NCBI GenBank assembly: GCA_964411125.1
Contig: CAYPJU010000039.1
Coordinates: forward strand, 1 to 53,229
DNA: 53,229 nucleotides
Source: JBFIHF01 sp964411125
Lineage (GTDB): Bacteria > Myxococcota_A > Bradymonadia > Bradymonadales > Bradymonadaceae
Direction of reading: 5' to 3'
In this document: piece after piece, positions 39,123 through 48,347 of the stretch
Layout: every line of letters begins with the position of its first letter
Numbering within the stretch: the stretch's first letter is position 1
Notes under the pieces: generated by a model
The model's input: only the letters and a program-made list of their open reading frames with translations
What the model was told of the DNA's origin: nothing
Databases searched by the model: none
Translations under genes and position numbers: made by a program

Positions 39123-41009
39123 ATGACGTCCGACGCTCCGCGAGAACCCCGCCCCGTTAGGCACCGCGCCATCAGGCTCGCCTGGCTGGTGGTCCCCGTC
39201 AGCGTGCTCGCTGGCGACTCGGAGATCCGGTGGATCCGCGAGTTCGGGCGCGTCGTCGAAGCGTTCCCCGGATGGTTCGCGAGCTCGGTCCTCGTCTCCC
39301 TCGTCGCGTGGGGCTCGTGGGTCGCCCTCCTCGCCGGGCTCCGCGCGCGCTGGGTCACGCTCCCGGCGCTCGCCTTCGCCGGGGCGACCGCCGTCGCCGT
39401 CACGTGGGGCTCGATGCTCGAGCGCTACTTCGCGGTGACGCCGCAGGAGGTGCTCTTTCTCCTCGAAGAGCCGGTCAACGCGCTGTCGTTCCTCCGGGAC
39501 GGCCTGTCCTGGACGACCTTGCCGCTGTGGCTCGGCCTCGCCACGGTCTGGTCGGCGGCTCTGCTCGCGGCGGCGCACCGCCCGGTCCCTCCCCAGGCAC
39601 GGTTCGCGGGCGCGGTGGGGTTGATCTTCGCGACGGTCTACCTGTCGATCCTGCCGTCGATGTTCGCGATGCCCTGGACGCCCTACCCCTCCGACGTGCG
39701 CAGCGTCTACGTCGCGCAGCGCGGCCTCGCTTCGTGGCTACGGGGCACGCGGAGCATGCAGATCGGCTCGCCCGAGCGCGTCGAGGTTCCGTCGGCGCCG
39801 CCTCGCGACGGGCCTTCGGTCCTGTTCGTCGTAGGCGAGAGCATGCGCCTCGACCACATGTCGGCGTTCAGCGATTACGAGCGCGAGACGACGCCGAGGC
39901 TCGACGCGTTCGTCGCCAAACACCGTGACCGAACGTGGAGTTTTCGCCGGCACGTACCGAACTCCTCGGCGACCTTCTGGGCGATCGCCGGGCTCCTCAC
40001 CGGGCAGTATCCGATCCACGGTCGGGACGCAGCCCGACGGGCGCCGACGCTCTGGCAGTACGCGGACGCTGCGGGCTACCACACCTTCCTCGCGACCGCG
40101 CAGTCCTGGTCGTGGGCGGGTATGCACGCCTTCTGGCTCGACCCGAAGCCAGACTGGTTCGCCGACGCCGACACCCTCGGGATCGAGGTGACGAACGACA
40201 CGGGCGGTGACGACGTCGCGGCCGCGGCCGCTGTCGCCGAGCACCTCGCCGACGTCGAGGGGCCATTCCTCGGCATCGTGCAGCTCAACGCGACGCACTG
40301 GCCGTTCGAAGGGCCGCGCGAAGAGGTCGGGTGGCCGATCGAAGACCAGATCGACCGGTTCGACGCCGCGACGGCCCGGTCGGATCACGCCCTGGGGCTG
40401 CTCCTCGACGCGCTCGAGAAATCGGGACGCCTCGACGAAACCATCGTCGTCTTCACCAGTGATCATGCCGAGATCTTGAGCGGTCAGTTCACCCAGGAGG
40501 AGCGCCGGCGGATCGCGCGAGAAGAACCCGGGCTCTTGCACGGCGCCCGGGTCGCCTCGTGCGAGCCGATCTTCGCGAACGCCCCCCTCCTCCTCTACCT
40601 GCCGCCCACGGTGAACGCCGATGCCACCGTTCTGACGCAGAACACGAGCCGGGTGACGTCCCACACCGACATCTTCGCGACGATTCTACAGGCGCTCGAG
40701 CAGCAGCCCGTCGCACCCCGCGACGGCCAGTCCCTCCTGGAGCCGATCGCCGAGGACCGCCAGGCCTACTGCTTCACGGGGCCCGCCTGGTCGATCAACG
40801 AGCTGTCGGGAGTCGGGGTGCGCGAGGGGGACGAATACCGCTACGCCCGGACCAACCTGGGACGGGTGCATCGCTGGAACCTGGGCGCTCCGGGTGCGTC
40901 CGATCGACGGGGGCTCGGGGAGGAGCTCGACGAGGACGTCCTTCGAGACGAGGTGCAGAACGAGGCCGTGAAGGAACTCCTGGAACGGATGGAGGCTGCG
41001 CGCCGCTGA
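39123..41009 (+). CDS. EptA/sulfatase-type membrane phosphotransferase
   Basis: The 628-aa product has five predicted membrane helices in residues 15-180 and a periplasmic alkaline-phosphatase-superfamily domain. Metal and active-site cues are FVVGES (metal Glu), PNSSATFWAIAGLLTG (nucleophile region, probably Thr or Ser), FTSDHAE (metal Asp-His pair) and LLHGARV (late His). The architecture is that of phosphoethanolamine transferases for lipid A or of LtaS-type sulfatase-fold enzymes, so headgroup transfer to an envelope glycolipid is likely; the acceptor is unknown. I chose the ATG at 39123, as the 16 residues before it are not supported. Its TGA is one base from the convergent TPR lipoprotein's stop. 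Confidence 0.88.
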   Translation: MTSDAPREPRPVRHRAIRLAWLVVPVSVLAGDSEIRWIREFGRVVEAFPGWFASSVLVSLVAWGSWVALLAGLRARWVTLPALAFAGATAVAVTWGSMLERYFAVTPQEVLFLLEEPVNALSFLRDGLSWTTLPLWLGLATVWSAALLAAAHRPVPPQARFAGAVGLIFATVYLSILPSMFAMPWTPYPSDVRSVYVAQRGLASWLRGTRSMQIGSPERVEVPSAPPRDGPSVLFVVGESMRLDHMSAFSDYERETTPRLDAFVAKHRDRTWSFRRHVPNSSATFWAIAGLLTGQYPIHGRDAARRAPTLWQYADAAGYHTFLATAQSWSWAGMHAFWLDPKPDWFADADTLGIEVTNDTGGDDVAAAAAVAEHLADVEGPFLGIVQLNATHWPFEGPREEVGWPIEDQIDRFDAATARSDHALGLLLDALEKSGRLDETIVVFTSDHAEILSGQFTQEERRRIAREEPGLLHGARVASCEPIFANAPLLLYLPPTVNADATVLTQNTSRVTSHTDIFATILQALEQQPVAPRDGQSLLEPIAEDRQAYCFTGPAWSINELSGVGVREGDEYRYARTNLGRVHRWNLGAPGASDRRGLGEELDEDVLRDEVQNEAVKELLERMEAARR

Positions 41010-41010
41010 C

Positions 41011-42279
41011 TCAGCGATTCGGAATCGGAGCAGCGCTCGCCGACGGTCCCTTCGAGTCGGACTCTTTCGGCTTCGGAGCGATGCGACGCCGTGCCGAATC
41101 GAGCGCCGACCCAACCTCGTCGCGCGCGACCCCGACCGGCTGCCAGAGCTCTTCGAGAGGGCGACCCGACACGACGAAACGCTCGGCGCGACGCTGCGTC
41201 TCGGGGTCCTCGAGATACGCCTTCAGGCGCTCGAGATGTTTCTGGGTGTCGCGGACCCACGGGTTCTCGTCGGGGTCCTTCATCAACCGTTTCGACAGCG
41301 ACAGGTTCTTCTCGTACACCTGCACCGCACGTTCCATCAGCGGCTGGATGTGCTTTCGCAGCTCCTCGAAGTAGAGGGCGAGCTGTTCCTCGGTCAGGTC
41401 TTCGGGAAGCTCCGCAGTGAGGATGTCGCGGTAGAAGTCCTCGTAGAGGCGGCCGATCATGTAGCCGGCCGCCATCGACCAGTGGCGGTGATGGAAAGAG
41501 AGCGCGCGGATGTAGTTGGCCTGCGACGTGATGAAGAGCCCCGCCTTCTTTTGCAGATCCTCGCCCATCCGCTCGGGGGGCAGCACCAGCTCGATCTCGC
41601 CGACCATGTGGTGGTAGGCCCGCCCGATGCCGAAGTAGCTCTGCACGATGTAGTGAGAGCTCTCGGCGACCTTCTGCTCGGTCGGAGCCTCTTCGTTCAG
41701 CTTGATGGCCGTGCGAAAACCATCGGAAGCCCCCTCCCAGTCCTCCAGGCCGAGGAGCGCGTTCGACCGCCGCACGTACGCTTCGACACGGTCGAAGTTC
41801 GAAATCCCCTCGCGCAGCAGCACCTCGGTCATCAGCTCGACGACCGCCTGGTGTTCGCCGGTCTGCTCGAGCGCCCCCGCCAGCCGATAGTAGGCGTCCT
41901 TCGTCTCTTCGTTGTCCGGAAAGGTCGTCACGATGATCCGATAGACGCGCGCCGCGTCGGGCCACCGCTCGAGCTTCTCGTACGAAAGCCCCGCGTTGTA
42001 GAGCGCCGGCAGGAAGAAGCGGCTGTCGGGAAAGTGCCGAATCACGAGCTCGTAGTCGGCTGCGGCCTCCTCGTAACGTCGGTTGCTGAACGAGCGGTAG
42101 GCCCGGTCGAACAGCTCCGAGACGTCGATCGTCTCGGTCGGGCCGTCCTTGGACGGTCGAATCAGCATCGGGTCGAGGTTCAGCGTCTCGGACGGGACCT
42201 CGGTGGGCTGCTGGTCCCCGCGCTTGTTGGGGGTGCAGGCGGAAGCAGCGACGATCAGGATCAGGAGGAGCAGTTTCAT
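41011..42279 (-). CDS. TPR-repeat lipoprotein (BamD/YbgF-like)
   Basis: The 422-aa product has lipobox ASAC (Cys15) after a short hydrophobic start. Residues about 50-160 hold at least three tetratricopeptide repeats: LFDRAYRSFSNRRYEEAAAD, YNAGLSYEKLERWPDAARVY and YYRLAGALEQTGEHQAVVEL. A further helical region to 400 includes possible divergent repeats and a charged end. The spacing of FPDSRFFLPALYN recalls BamD and YbgF, which help assemble the outer membrane or link Tol-Pal. The ATG at 42279 is chosen because it begins the lipoprotein signal, though no strong ribosome binding site is visible; a frame to 42618 overlaps the CheA gene and lacks support. It lies 83 bp downstream of the chemosensory operon, on the same strand. 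Confidence 0.85.
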   Translation of the reverse strand: MKLLLLILIVAASACTPNKRGDQQPTEVPSETLNLDPMLIRPSKDGPTETIDVSELFDRAYRSFSNRRYEEAAADYELVIRHFPDSRFFLPALYNAGLSYEKLERWPDAARVYRIIVTTFPDNEETKDAYYRLAGALEQTGEHQAVVELMTEVLLREGISNFDRVEAYVRRSNALLGLEDWEGASDGFRTAIKLNEEAPTEQKVAESSHYIVQSYFGIGRAYHHMVGEIELVLPPERMGEDLQKKAGLFITSQANYIRALSFHHRHWSMAAGYMIGRLYEDFYRDILTAELPEDLTEEQLALYFEELRKHIQPLMERAVQVYEKNLSLSKRLMKDPDENPWVRDTQKHLERLKAYLEDPETQRRAERFVVSGRPLEELWQPVGVARDEVGSALDSARRRIAPKPKESDSKGPSASAAPIPNR

Positions 42280-42362
42280 CGGGGGTATAGATACCATTGG
42301 CGGCCCATTTGTTCCCAACAACCTATTCGCTGGCGCTGCAAAGTCCCACGACCGGCGCACGA

Positions 42363-44516
42363 TCAGCTCAGGAAACGTCGGACCGTCTGCAACAGTTCCT
42401 TCTCCTGGAAGTTGAGCTTCACGAGATAGCCGTCGGCTCCCAGGTTCATCGCGCGGGCCTTGTCGGCCGCTTCCCCCAACGTCGTCAGCATCACGACCGG
42501 AAGCTCGGCGAACCGCTCGTCCCCCTTGATCTTCTCGAGCAGCGAAAGCCCCGACATGCGCGGCATCTGCACGTCGGAGAGGACGAGAGACACCTGGGTT
42601 CCCTGCAGCTTCTGCCACCCGTCGTACCCGTCCTCGGCCGTGACGACGCGGAATCCCGCCCCCGTGAGGAGGCTGCTGACCAGCGCCCGGGTCACCTCGC
42701 TGTCCTCGACGACGAGGATCGTGTGGACCTTCGGCACCGCCGGGAGGTTTGCCGTGGCGCGTGCCCGGATGTTCGGCGCCTGGGCGAAATTCTCGGCACT
42801 GAGCAGTTCGTTGACGTTGAGGACGGGGACGAGCTCACCCGCGTCGGTGATGCAGATTCCGCGACAGACGCGCACGCCGGAGAGGAACGCCCCCAGCGGC
42901 CGCGTCATCGCCTCGTGCTCGCCGACCACTTCGCTGACCCAGACGGCGACGGACCGAGCCCCGCGCCGGACGAGCAGGACCGTCAGGTCGCCGTGCGGCG
43001 TGGGCGGCGTTCTCGGTCCGAGCACCCGCCCCCACTCGATCAGCGGGACGACCTGCTCGCCGAACGGTACGTGGAGCGCGTCGTCCTGGAGCTCGAGCCA
43101 CTCGTACTTCGTCAGCTCGACGCGCTCGATGTCTTTGGCCGGCAACGCGAGTCGCTGCTCGCCCACTCGGACGACCAGGACGCTCGCGATCGACGTGTCG
43201 ACCGGGAGATCGAGGACGAAAGTGGTCCCGACGCCCGGCTCGCTCTCGATGTCCACCGTCCCACCGATCAGTCCGACGTGGCGGCGAACGACGTCCATCC
43301 CGATGCCGCGGCCGCTGACGTCGGTCACCTCTTCGCGCGTCGAGAACCCCGCCTCGAAGATCAGGGCGAGCTTGTCGGCGTCCGACAGCTTCGCTGCCTC
43401 CTCGGGGGAGATGAGCTCGCGCTCGACCGCGCGGCGCGCGATGAACTCGGGGCGGATGCCAGCCCCGTCGTCGGACAGCGTCACCCGCACCGAATCGCCC
43501 GAGGCGTCCGCGGTGAGCCGCACGACCCCCTCTTCGGGCTTCCCGGCCGCCACTCGCTCCTGCGGCGTTTCGATCCCGTGGTCGACGGCGTTTCGCACCA
43601 GGTGCAGCAAAGGATCGGCGAGTCCGTTCATCACTCCGCGGTCGACCTCGACGCCGGTGACGTCGTGTTCGAAACGGGCCTTCTTTCCACGCACGGATGC
43701 GAGGTCGCGCACGGCCCGCGGGTACTGCAGGATCATCTGTTCGAGGGGGATGTGGCGGAGATCGCGGGCGTGGCTCTCGAGCTGCATCGCCCACTGGCCG
43801 CTCTGACCGGCGGCGCCGCGAAGCCCGGAGACGAGCTGGTCGAAACCACGCCCGAACTGGCGTAGCTCGGCCATGCGCGACTTCGGCAGGAACGGTTCGA
43901 TCGCGTCGCGCAGCCGCTTGAATTGGACGGCGACGTCGTCCGCGCGTCCCATCTGGTACTCGAGGCGCCTGCTCGCCAGCAGCACCTCCCCCGACGCTTC
44001 CGCGAGCCGTTCGACCTTCTCGACACCGACGCGGAGCGAGCTCGCGGCGGCCGGCTTCGACGGCTCCACATGGCTCAGAGCGCGCACCTTCTTTTTCGGT
44101 GTGTAGGTCCGCTCCCCAAAACCGGTGCCCCCCATCGCGACCGCTCGCGCCTCGGCGACGCGGTCCACGAACCCGGCGAGGTCGATCGGCGCGGTCGCGG
44201 CACCGCTCGTCTTCGTCATCAGCGCCTTCAGAATGTCGAGCCCCTCGTACATCAGGTCCTGAAGATCGGTCTCGACCCCCTCGAACTCGCGCCCTGCAGC
44301 CACCAGAATCAGGTGCTCGGTGAGGTGGCTGACGAGGTTCACGTCGGCGAACCCCATCATCTTCGCCTCTCCCTTCAGCGTGTGGATCTCGCGGGTGAGT
44401 TCTTCGATCTGGCCCGGGTCCACCTCACGCTCGAGCGAGACGAGGAGGCCCCCCATCTTCTCGACGCGCTCGATGGCGACGCCGCGAAATTTCTCGATGA
44501 GGTCGGCGACGCTCAT
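42363..44516 (-). CDS. CheA-type histidine kinase fused to a receiver domain (FrzE-like)
   Basis: The 717-aa protein has an HPt domain with His45 (REIHTLKGE), a linker, a dimerisation helix pair, the CheA ATPase (about 235-420; LLHLVRNAVDHG, DDGAGI, GRGIGMDVV), a CheW-like coupling domain (425-570; VRVGEQRLALPA) and a C-terminal receiver (592-715) with Asp648 (LVLSDVQMP). This is the arrangement of FrzE and similar alternative-function systems, where the receiver is attached and no free CheY is needed. The ATG overlaps the MCP stop by 4 bp. It is the last chemosensory gene of the operon. What the receiver controls cannot be seen; no output gene lies directly beside it apart from the TPR lipoprotein. 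Confidence 0.95.
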   Translation of the reverse strand: MSVADLIEKFRGVAIERVEKMGGLLVSLEREVDPGQIEELTREIHTLKGEAKMMGFADVNLVSHLTEHLILVAAGREFEGVETDLQDLMYEGLDILKALMTKTSGAATAPIDLAGFVDRVAEARAVAMGGTGFGERTYTPKKKVRALSHVEPSKPAAASSLRVGVEKVERLAEASGEVLLASRRLEYQMGRADDVAVQFKRLRDAIEPFLPKSRMAELRQFGRGFDQLVSGLRGAAGQSGQWAMQLESHARDLRHIPLEQMILQYPRAVRDLASVRGKKARFEHDVTGVEVDRGVMNGLADPLLHLVRNAVDHGIETPQERVAAGKPEEGVVRLTADASGDSVRVTLSDDGAGIRPEFIARRAVERELISPEEAAKLSDADKLALIFEAGFSTREEVTDVSGRGIGMDVVRRHVGLIGGTVDIESEPGVGTTFVLDLPVDTSIASVLVVRVGEQRLALPAKDIERVELTKYEWLELQDDALHVPFGEQVVPLIEWGRVLGPRTPPTPHGDLTVLLVRRGARSVAVWVSEVVGEHEAMTRPLGAFLSGVRVCRGICITDAGELVPVLNVNELLSAENFAQAPNIRARATANLPAVPKVHTILVVEDSEVTRALVSSLLTGAGFRVVTAEDGYDGWQKLQGTQVSLVLSDVQMPRMSGLSLLEKIKGDERFAELPVVMLTTLGEAADKARAMNLGADGYLVKLNFQEKELLQTVRRFLS

Positions 44517-46411
44517 TCTTCGGAGTCGTCCTCGCCCACGTCGGCCGCGCTACCGAGCAGGCCCGAAGAAGACTTTCGCGCCGGCTCCGTCTCGCGCAGA
44601 TCCTCGTCAGCCGACGGCTCCGACGGCTCTTCCTGTGCCGAAGCTTCGGAGGCTTCGGAACCTTCGCGCCTCGCACGCGTCCGCATCGCCTCCGCGAGCA
44701 TCTCTCGCTCGTCTTCCTCGGACATGCCGGTGAGTTCGACGGTCGGCGGGTCTTCGTTGGTCGCGCCGATGACGGGGGCGAAGACACTGACGGTCTCGCG
44801 GCTCGCGATCGGAAGCTCCTCGTCGGACTCGGCGCCATCGGGCTCCGAGGCGGGCGCAGGTCGTCCGGGCGCCTCGGTCTTGCGCGTCTCGGCGACTTTC
44901 GTGGCCCGACGGCGGTTTGCCTCGTCGGTCGTCATCCGCTTCGACACCTCCGCGGGGAGTCGTCGCGTGCGGAACTCGCCGGAGGCACCGGCTGGAGGTC
45001 GGGCGCGAAACTCTTCCACGACGTCCCGCAGATCGTCGGACACCGACACGAGCTCGCTCGTCGCGGTGGTGACCTGCCGCATCCCGGCGACCGAGTGGTT
45101 GATGAGGGACGACAACTCCTCCATCGACTGAGTCACCTGCTCGGTCCCCGACTGCTGCTGTTGCGTGATCAGTGTGATCTTGAGTGCCGATTCCGTGGTG
45201 CGCTCCGACAGGCTCGTCCCCTCCTCGGTCGCCATCACGCTCGAGAGCGCCGACTCGCGGATGTCGCTCAGAAGCTCCTTGATGTCGCCCACCGACTCCT
45301 TGATGTTCTCGGCGAGCCGCCGCATCTCGGCCGCGACGAGCGCGAAGCCCTTCCCCGCCTCGCCGGCTCGCATCCCTTCGAGCGAGGCGTTGAGCGCGAG
45401 GATGTCGCTGCGGTCGGCGATCGACTTGATCCCCTCCAGGATCTCGCCGATCCGCTCGGTGTGCGATTTCAGCTCGCCGATCCGCTCGGCGACGGTGCGG
45501 TTGTTCGCCTGCGTCTTCTCGGCCGACTTGAAGACGGTCTGCGCGCTCTCGGCGATCCTCTTCGCCGACGACAGCAGCGTCTCCATCGTACGCTGAGTCT
45601 CTTCGACCCCGGATGCCTGGTGGCTCGCCGCGAACTCCTGCTCACGCAGAACGGAGAGGATCTCTTCGGCGGACGACGAGATGTGAACCGCGGTGTCGAC
45701 GACCTCGGAAGAGAGTTCGCGGTAGCGTTCCACGATCCCGTTGAGGGCGCCTCCGATGTCGCCCGTCTCATCCTCGTCGATCTCGAGCAGATGGCCCCCC
45801 GCGAGGTCGTCCGCACGGTCGGCAAACCGACGGAGGCGACGCACGAGCAGCGAGAACGATTCGCCCACCTCGCCCGGCACCTTCTCGTCCAGAACCGGAT
45901 GCCGGAGGTTGTCGTGGGCGATCAGCCGCGCCTGGATCGCGAGGCGACGCATCTGGTTCGCGGCATCGATCGAGGCCGCCTCGATCCCTTTCGCGGACTG
46001 CTTCGCCCGGTCGGCGTCCGAGATCGCGCCCGAGGCGAGCACTTTCGTCTCGGCCGCCGCCACCCCGAGTTTGCCGCTGACGAGCGACGCGATGTTCTGC
46101 TCGGCTGCTTCGACCTGACCCTTCAGCGAGTTGGTCGCCACGGCGAGTCGCTTCAGGTCCCCCCCGCCGTCCTCGGGGACCTTCGGATGTTCGTAGTCAC
46201 CGCTCGGAATGCCGACGAGGGCGTCACTGATCTCGTCGAGCGCCTTCAGGTCGAGGAACAGGAAGACCGTCGAGACGAGCCCCAGCGTGACGCAACCAAG
46301 AGCGATCACCACCATGTTGGGACCGAAAAAGGCGGGCCCCACCACGATCACGACGAACATCAGGAACCAGAAGAACAGGGAGATGCCCGACAACTTGGTC
46401 GAAGTTCTCAT
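44513..46411 (-). CDS. methyl-accepting chemotaxis protein without periplasmic sensor domain
   Basis: The 632-aa protein has two membrane helices at about 10-30 and 34-55 separated by only a few residues, so there is no ligand-binding domain outside. A HAMP-like and coiled-coil region follows. The signalling hairpin tip reads DILALNASLEGMRAGEAGKG (about 345-365), close to the conserved MCP sequence. The last 120 residues are acidic and probably disordered (EASEASAQEEPSEPSADEDL), including possible methylation or tethering regions. The ATG has GAGGAAACG upstream. Signals must come from the cytoplasm, the membrane or partner proteins, such as the TPR protein encoded at the start of the operon. 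Its stop overlaps the CheA start. Confidence 0.93.
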   Translation of the reverse strand: MRTSTKLSGISLFFWFLMFVVIVVGPAFFGPNMVVIALGCVTLGLVSTVFLFLDLKALDEISDALVGIPSGDYEHPKVPEDGGGDLKRLAVATNSLKGQVEAAEQNIASLVSGKLGVAAAETKVLASGAISDADRAKQSAKGIEAASIDAANQMRRLAIQARLIAHDNLRHPVLDEKVPGEVGESFSLLVRRLRRFADRADDLAGGHLLEIDEDETGDIGGALNGIVERYRELSSEVVDTAVHISSSAEEILSVLREQEFAASHQASGVEETQRTMETLLSSAKRIAESAQTVFKSAEKTQANNRTVAERIGELKSHTERIGEILEGIKSIADRSDILALNASLEGMRAGEAGKGFALVAAEMRRLAENIKESVGDIKELLSDIRESALSSVMATEEGTSLSERTTESALKITLITQQQQSGTEQVTQSMEELSSLINHSVAGMRQVTTATSELVSVSDDLRDVVEEFRARPPAGASGEFRTRRLPAEVSKRMTTDEANRRRATKVAETRKTEAPGRPAPASEPDGAESDEELPIASRETVSVFAPVIGATNEDPPTVELTGMSEEDEREMLAEAMRTRARREGSEASEASAQEEPSEPSADEDLRETEPARKSSSGLLGSAADVGEDDSEE

Positions 46412-46432
46412 GAAACGTTTCCTCGCAGGCGA

Positions 46433-46942
46433 TTAGCGAACCGCAGCATGTTCGAGAATGCGGGGGATGTCGAGGAGGACCACCACGCCGCCGGGGGCCC
46501 AGCGGGCTCCGATGGCGAACTCTCGGACCCGCGTGTGCAGACCGTCCAGGAGCTTGGTCGACTCCTCGTCCGTCGGCCAGATGTCGATCCCGCGCACGCG
46601 ATCGACCTCTACCGCGACGTCGAGGTCTTTGACGCGCAGCTCGACGATTCGGGTCGCCTCGATCGAGGCTAGCCCCAGAAATCCCGCCAGGTCGATCACG
46701 GTCACGACGCTCTGGCGTCGCACGGCGACCCCCAGAACGTGAGGAGGCAGGTCGGGGAGCGCGACGTAGTCGATCGGTTCGGAGACTTCCGCGACGCACT
46801 CGATCGGGGCAGCGAAACCGAGCCCGGCGAGGTCGAAGCGCATCACCTCCGCACCGACTTCGGACTCTTCCTCCGGTTCGACGTCGCCCCAGTCGAGCCC
46901 CTCGGCGACGTCGTCCCACCCTTCGTCCACGTCGTCAGTCAT
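46433..46942 (-). CDS. CheW-like coupling protein
   Basis: The 169-aa protein has an acidic N-terminal extension (residues 1-30) and a single CheW fold: MRFDLAGLGFAAPIECVAEV, LPPHVLGVAVRRQSVVTVIDL (the typical central segment) and VVLLDIPRIL at the end. CheW joins receptors to CheA in signalling arrays. The extension is unusual for CheW and may mediate specific contacts. It lies 21 bp before the MCP start and 30 bp after the TPR gene, in the same operon. Confidence 0.92.
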   Translation of the reverse strand: MTDDVDEGWDDVAEGLDWGDVEPEEESEVGAEVMRFDLAGLGFAAPIECVAEVSEPIDYVALPDLPPHVLGVAVRRQSVVTVIDLAGFLGLASIEATRIVELRVKDLDVAVEVDRVRGIDIWPTDEESTKLLDGLHTRVREFAIGARWAPGGVVVLLDIPRILEHAAVR

Positions 46943-46972
46943 CGCCGCCCACCCTCCGATACGCAGGTCTCA

Positions 46973-47662
46973 TCAAGGCTTTCGGGCCTCTGCAATCAGC
47001 TTGACGACCGCCGCCACCTTCTCCTCGAGAGTCTGTACCATCGGCAGATCGCACCCGCGAGCCCTCGCGCGCTCGAGCAGCTTCTGAGCCCGTGGCAGAT
47101 CCCCCTCCTTGAGGTGGGCCGCGGCGAGCATCAACGTCGCCTCGTCATGGTCCGGGTCGAGGTCGAGGATCGCCTGACTCGCCGCGATGCACTCCGCGAT
47201 ACGTTTCTGCGACGCGTAGAACTGCGCGAGCTGCTCACGCAACAGGACGTCCGCGGGCTGTTCGTCGATCGCATCGAGCAGAAGGTCCTCGGCGAGCACC
47301 GGGTCGAGGCGTCCGAGCTCGTTGGCGACCTCGACCAGCCGCAAAGTCGTGTGCGGAAGGCCCGCGATGAGCGCGCGACGCAACGCCCGCTGGGCCGCAG
47401 GCTGCTCCGGCGCCTCCCCCAGGATCTTCAACGCCTCGTCGACGGCCTCGAGCGCACGCCCCTCCGCGACGAGCAAATCCACCAGCTCCCCACGCAGCAC
47501 GGGGGCAGGATCTCGCGCGATCGCCATCCGCAGCAGCTCGAGCGCGAAGTCGATCTCGTCGTCCCCCCGGAACTCCCGCGACTTCGCGACGATCTTCGCC
47601 GCCGAGTCGGGAAGCTGCGACAGCAACATCTGAATCTCGCCGTACGGGTCGCTGGGAAACAT
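46973..47662 (-). CDS. TPR-repeat protein heading the chemosensory operon
   Basis: The 229-aa cytoplasmic protein is built of helical pairs of tetratricopeptide type: IDFALELLRMAIARDPAPVL, LVEVANELGRLDPVLAEDLL, AQFYASQKRIAECIAASQAI and LAAAHLKEGDLPRAQKLLER. No enzymatic motif is present. As the first gene of the operon it could bind the CheW extension, the MCP tail or the CheA receiver. TPR proteins in some chemosensory systems are fused to CheR; here the TPR stands alone (known elsewhere; inference here). A ribosome binding site is not obvious. Confidence 0.82.
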   Translation of the reverse strand: MFPSDPYGEIQMLLSQLPDSAAKIVAKSREFRGDDEIDFALELLRMAIARDPAPVLRGELVDLLVAEGRALEAVDEALKILGEAPEQPAAQRALRRALIAGLPHTTLRLVEVANELGRLDPVLAEDLLLDAIDEQPADVLLREQLAQFYASQKRIAECIAASQAILDLDPDHDEATLMLAAAHLKEGDLPRAQKLLERARARGCDLPMVQTLEEKVAAVVKLIAEARKP

Positions 47663-47737
47663 GGCGTGATGATACGGGGGTGGAGACGCGCTGCCAACTC
47701 GGCGGCTGTTGCGCGCGCTGCGCGGGCCCCGAGACCG

Positions 47738-48286
47738 TCAGAAGCGGATCGTGACGGCCGGGCTCCACAGCTCGCGCAACACGAGCTCTTCCACCTTGAG
47801 CGCCTGACGAAGCTCCTGGTTGTAATCGGACACCCCGTAGATGGCGAGCGCCCCCGCCCCAAGGTACGTGCCGACGGCGAAGCCGATCCCCGTGTTGAGG
47901 ATCCGCGGCTGCTTCGTCGTGATCCCGTAGACCAGGAAGAGAGCACTGAACGTCATCATCGTGAACGCGACGCCGGCGACGAAGTACTGCTCGGCGTAGA
48001 TGTTGCCGAACCCGGGCAGCGCCAACGTCAGGAGCGCTGCCTTCGCCGCCGACTTCTTGCGCGACTCGTAGATTCGAACACGATGCTCCTCGCCGAAATA
48101 CTCACCGTCGTCCGCCTCGTCGTCGCGCCCCGGCCCTTCGGCCGGCTCTTCGGTGGCTGCTGGCTCGTCGTCGACCGTCGACCGCTCGGTCTGCGCAGTG
48201 ACGGGGTCGGCCTGTTGAGCTACAACGATCGGGGCGTGGAAGACCAACGCCAGGACCAGCACAATTGCGGACGTACGCTTCATCAT
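47738..48286 (-). CDS. small membrane protein with PGFGNIY motif
   Basis: The 182-aa product (or 181 if the second ATG at 48283 is used) has a signal peptide (LVLALVFHAPIVVA), an acidic periplasmic or linker part (residues 25-65) and three hydrophobic helices in the last 115 residues. The motif AALLTLALPGFGNIYAEQYF resembles the PGxGqxY motif of DUF5683-like small membrane proteins. Function unknown. Upstream in-frame codons to 48403 run into the divergent gene and are not supported. Divergent from the acetyltransferase gene, 61 bp apart. Confidence 0.75.
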   Translation of the reverse strand: MMKRTSAIVLVLALVFHAPIVVAQQADPVTAQTERSTVDDEPAATEEPAEGPGRDDEADDGEYFGEEHRVRIYESRKKSAAKAALLTLALPGFGNIYAEQYFVAGVAFTMMTFSALFLVYGITTKQPRILNTGIGFAVGTYLGAGALAIYGVSDYNQELRQALKVEELVLRELWSPAVTIRF

Positions 48287-48347
48287 GAAGCGGTTCGTAG
48301 TCGTTTTCCGATCATCGCGCAATCCCGGGAAGCCCGACGGAGCCCCA

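Noticed and set aside
42280..42618. N-terminal extension of the TPR lipoprotein
   Set aside because: It overlaps the 3' end of the CheA-receiver gene and would bury the lipoprotein signal at residue 114, where it could not act.
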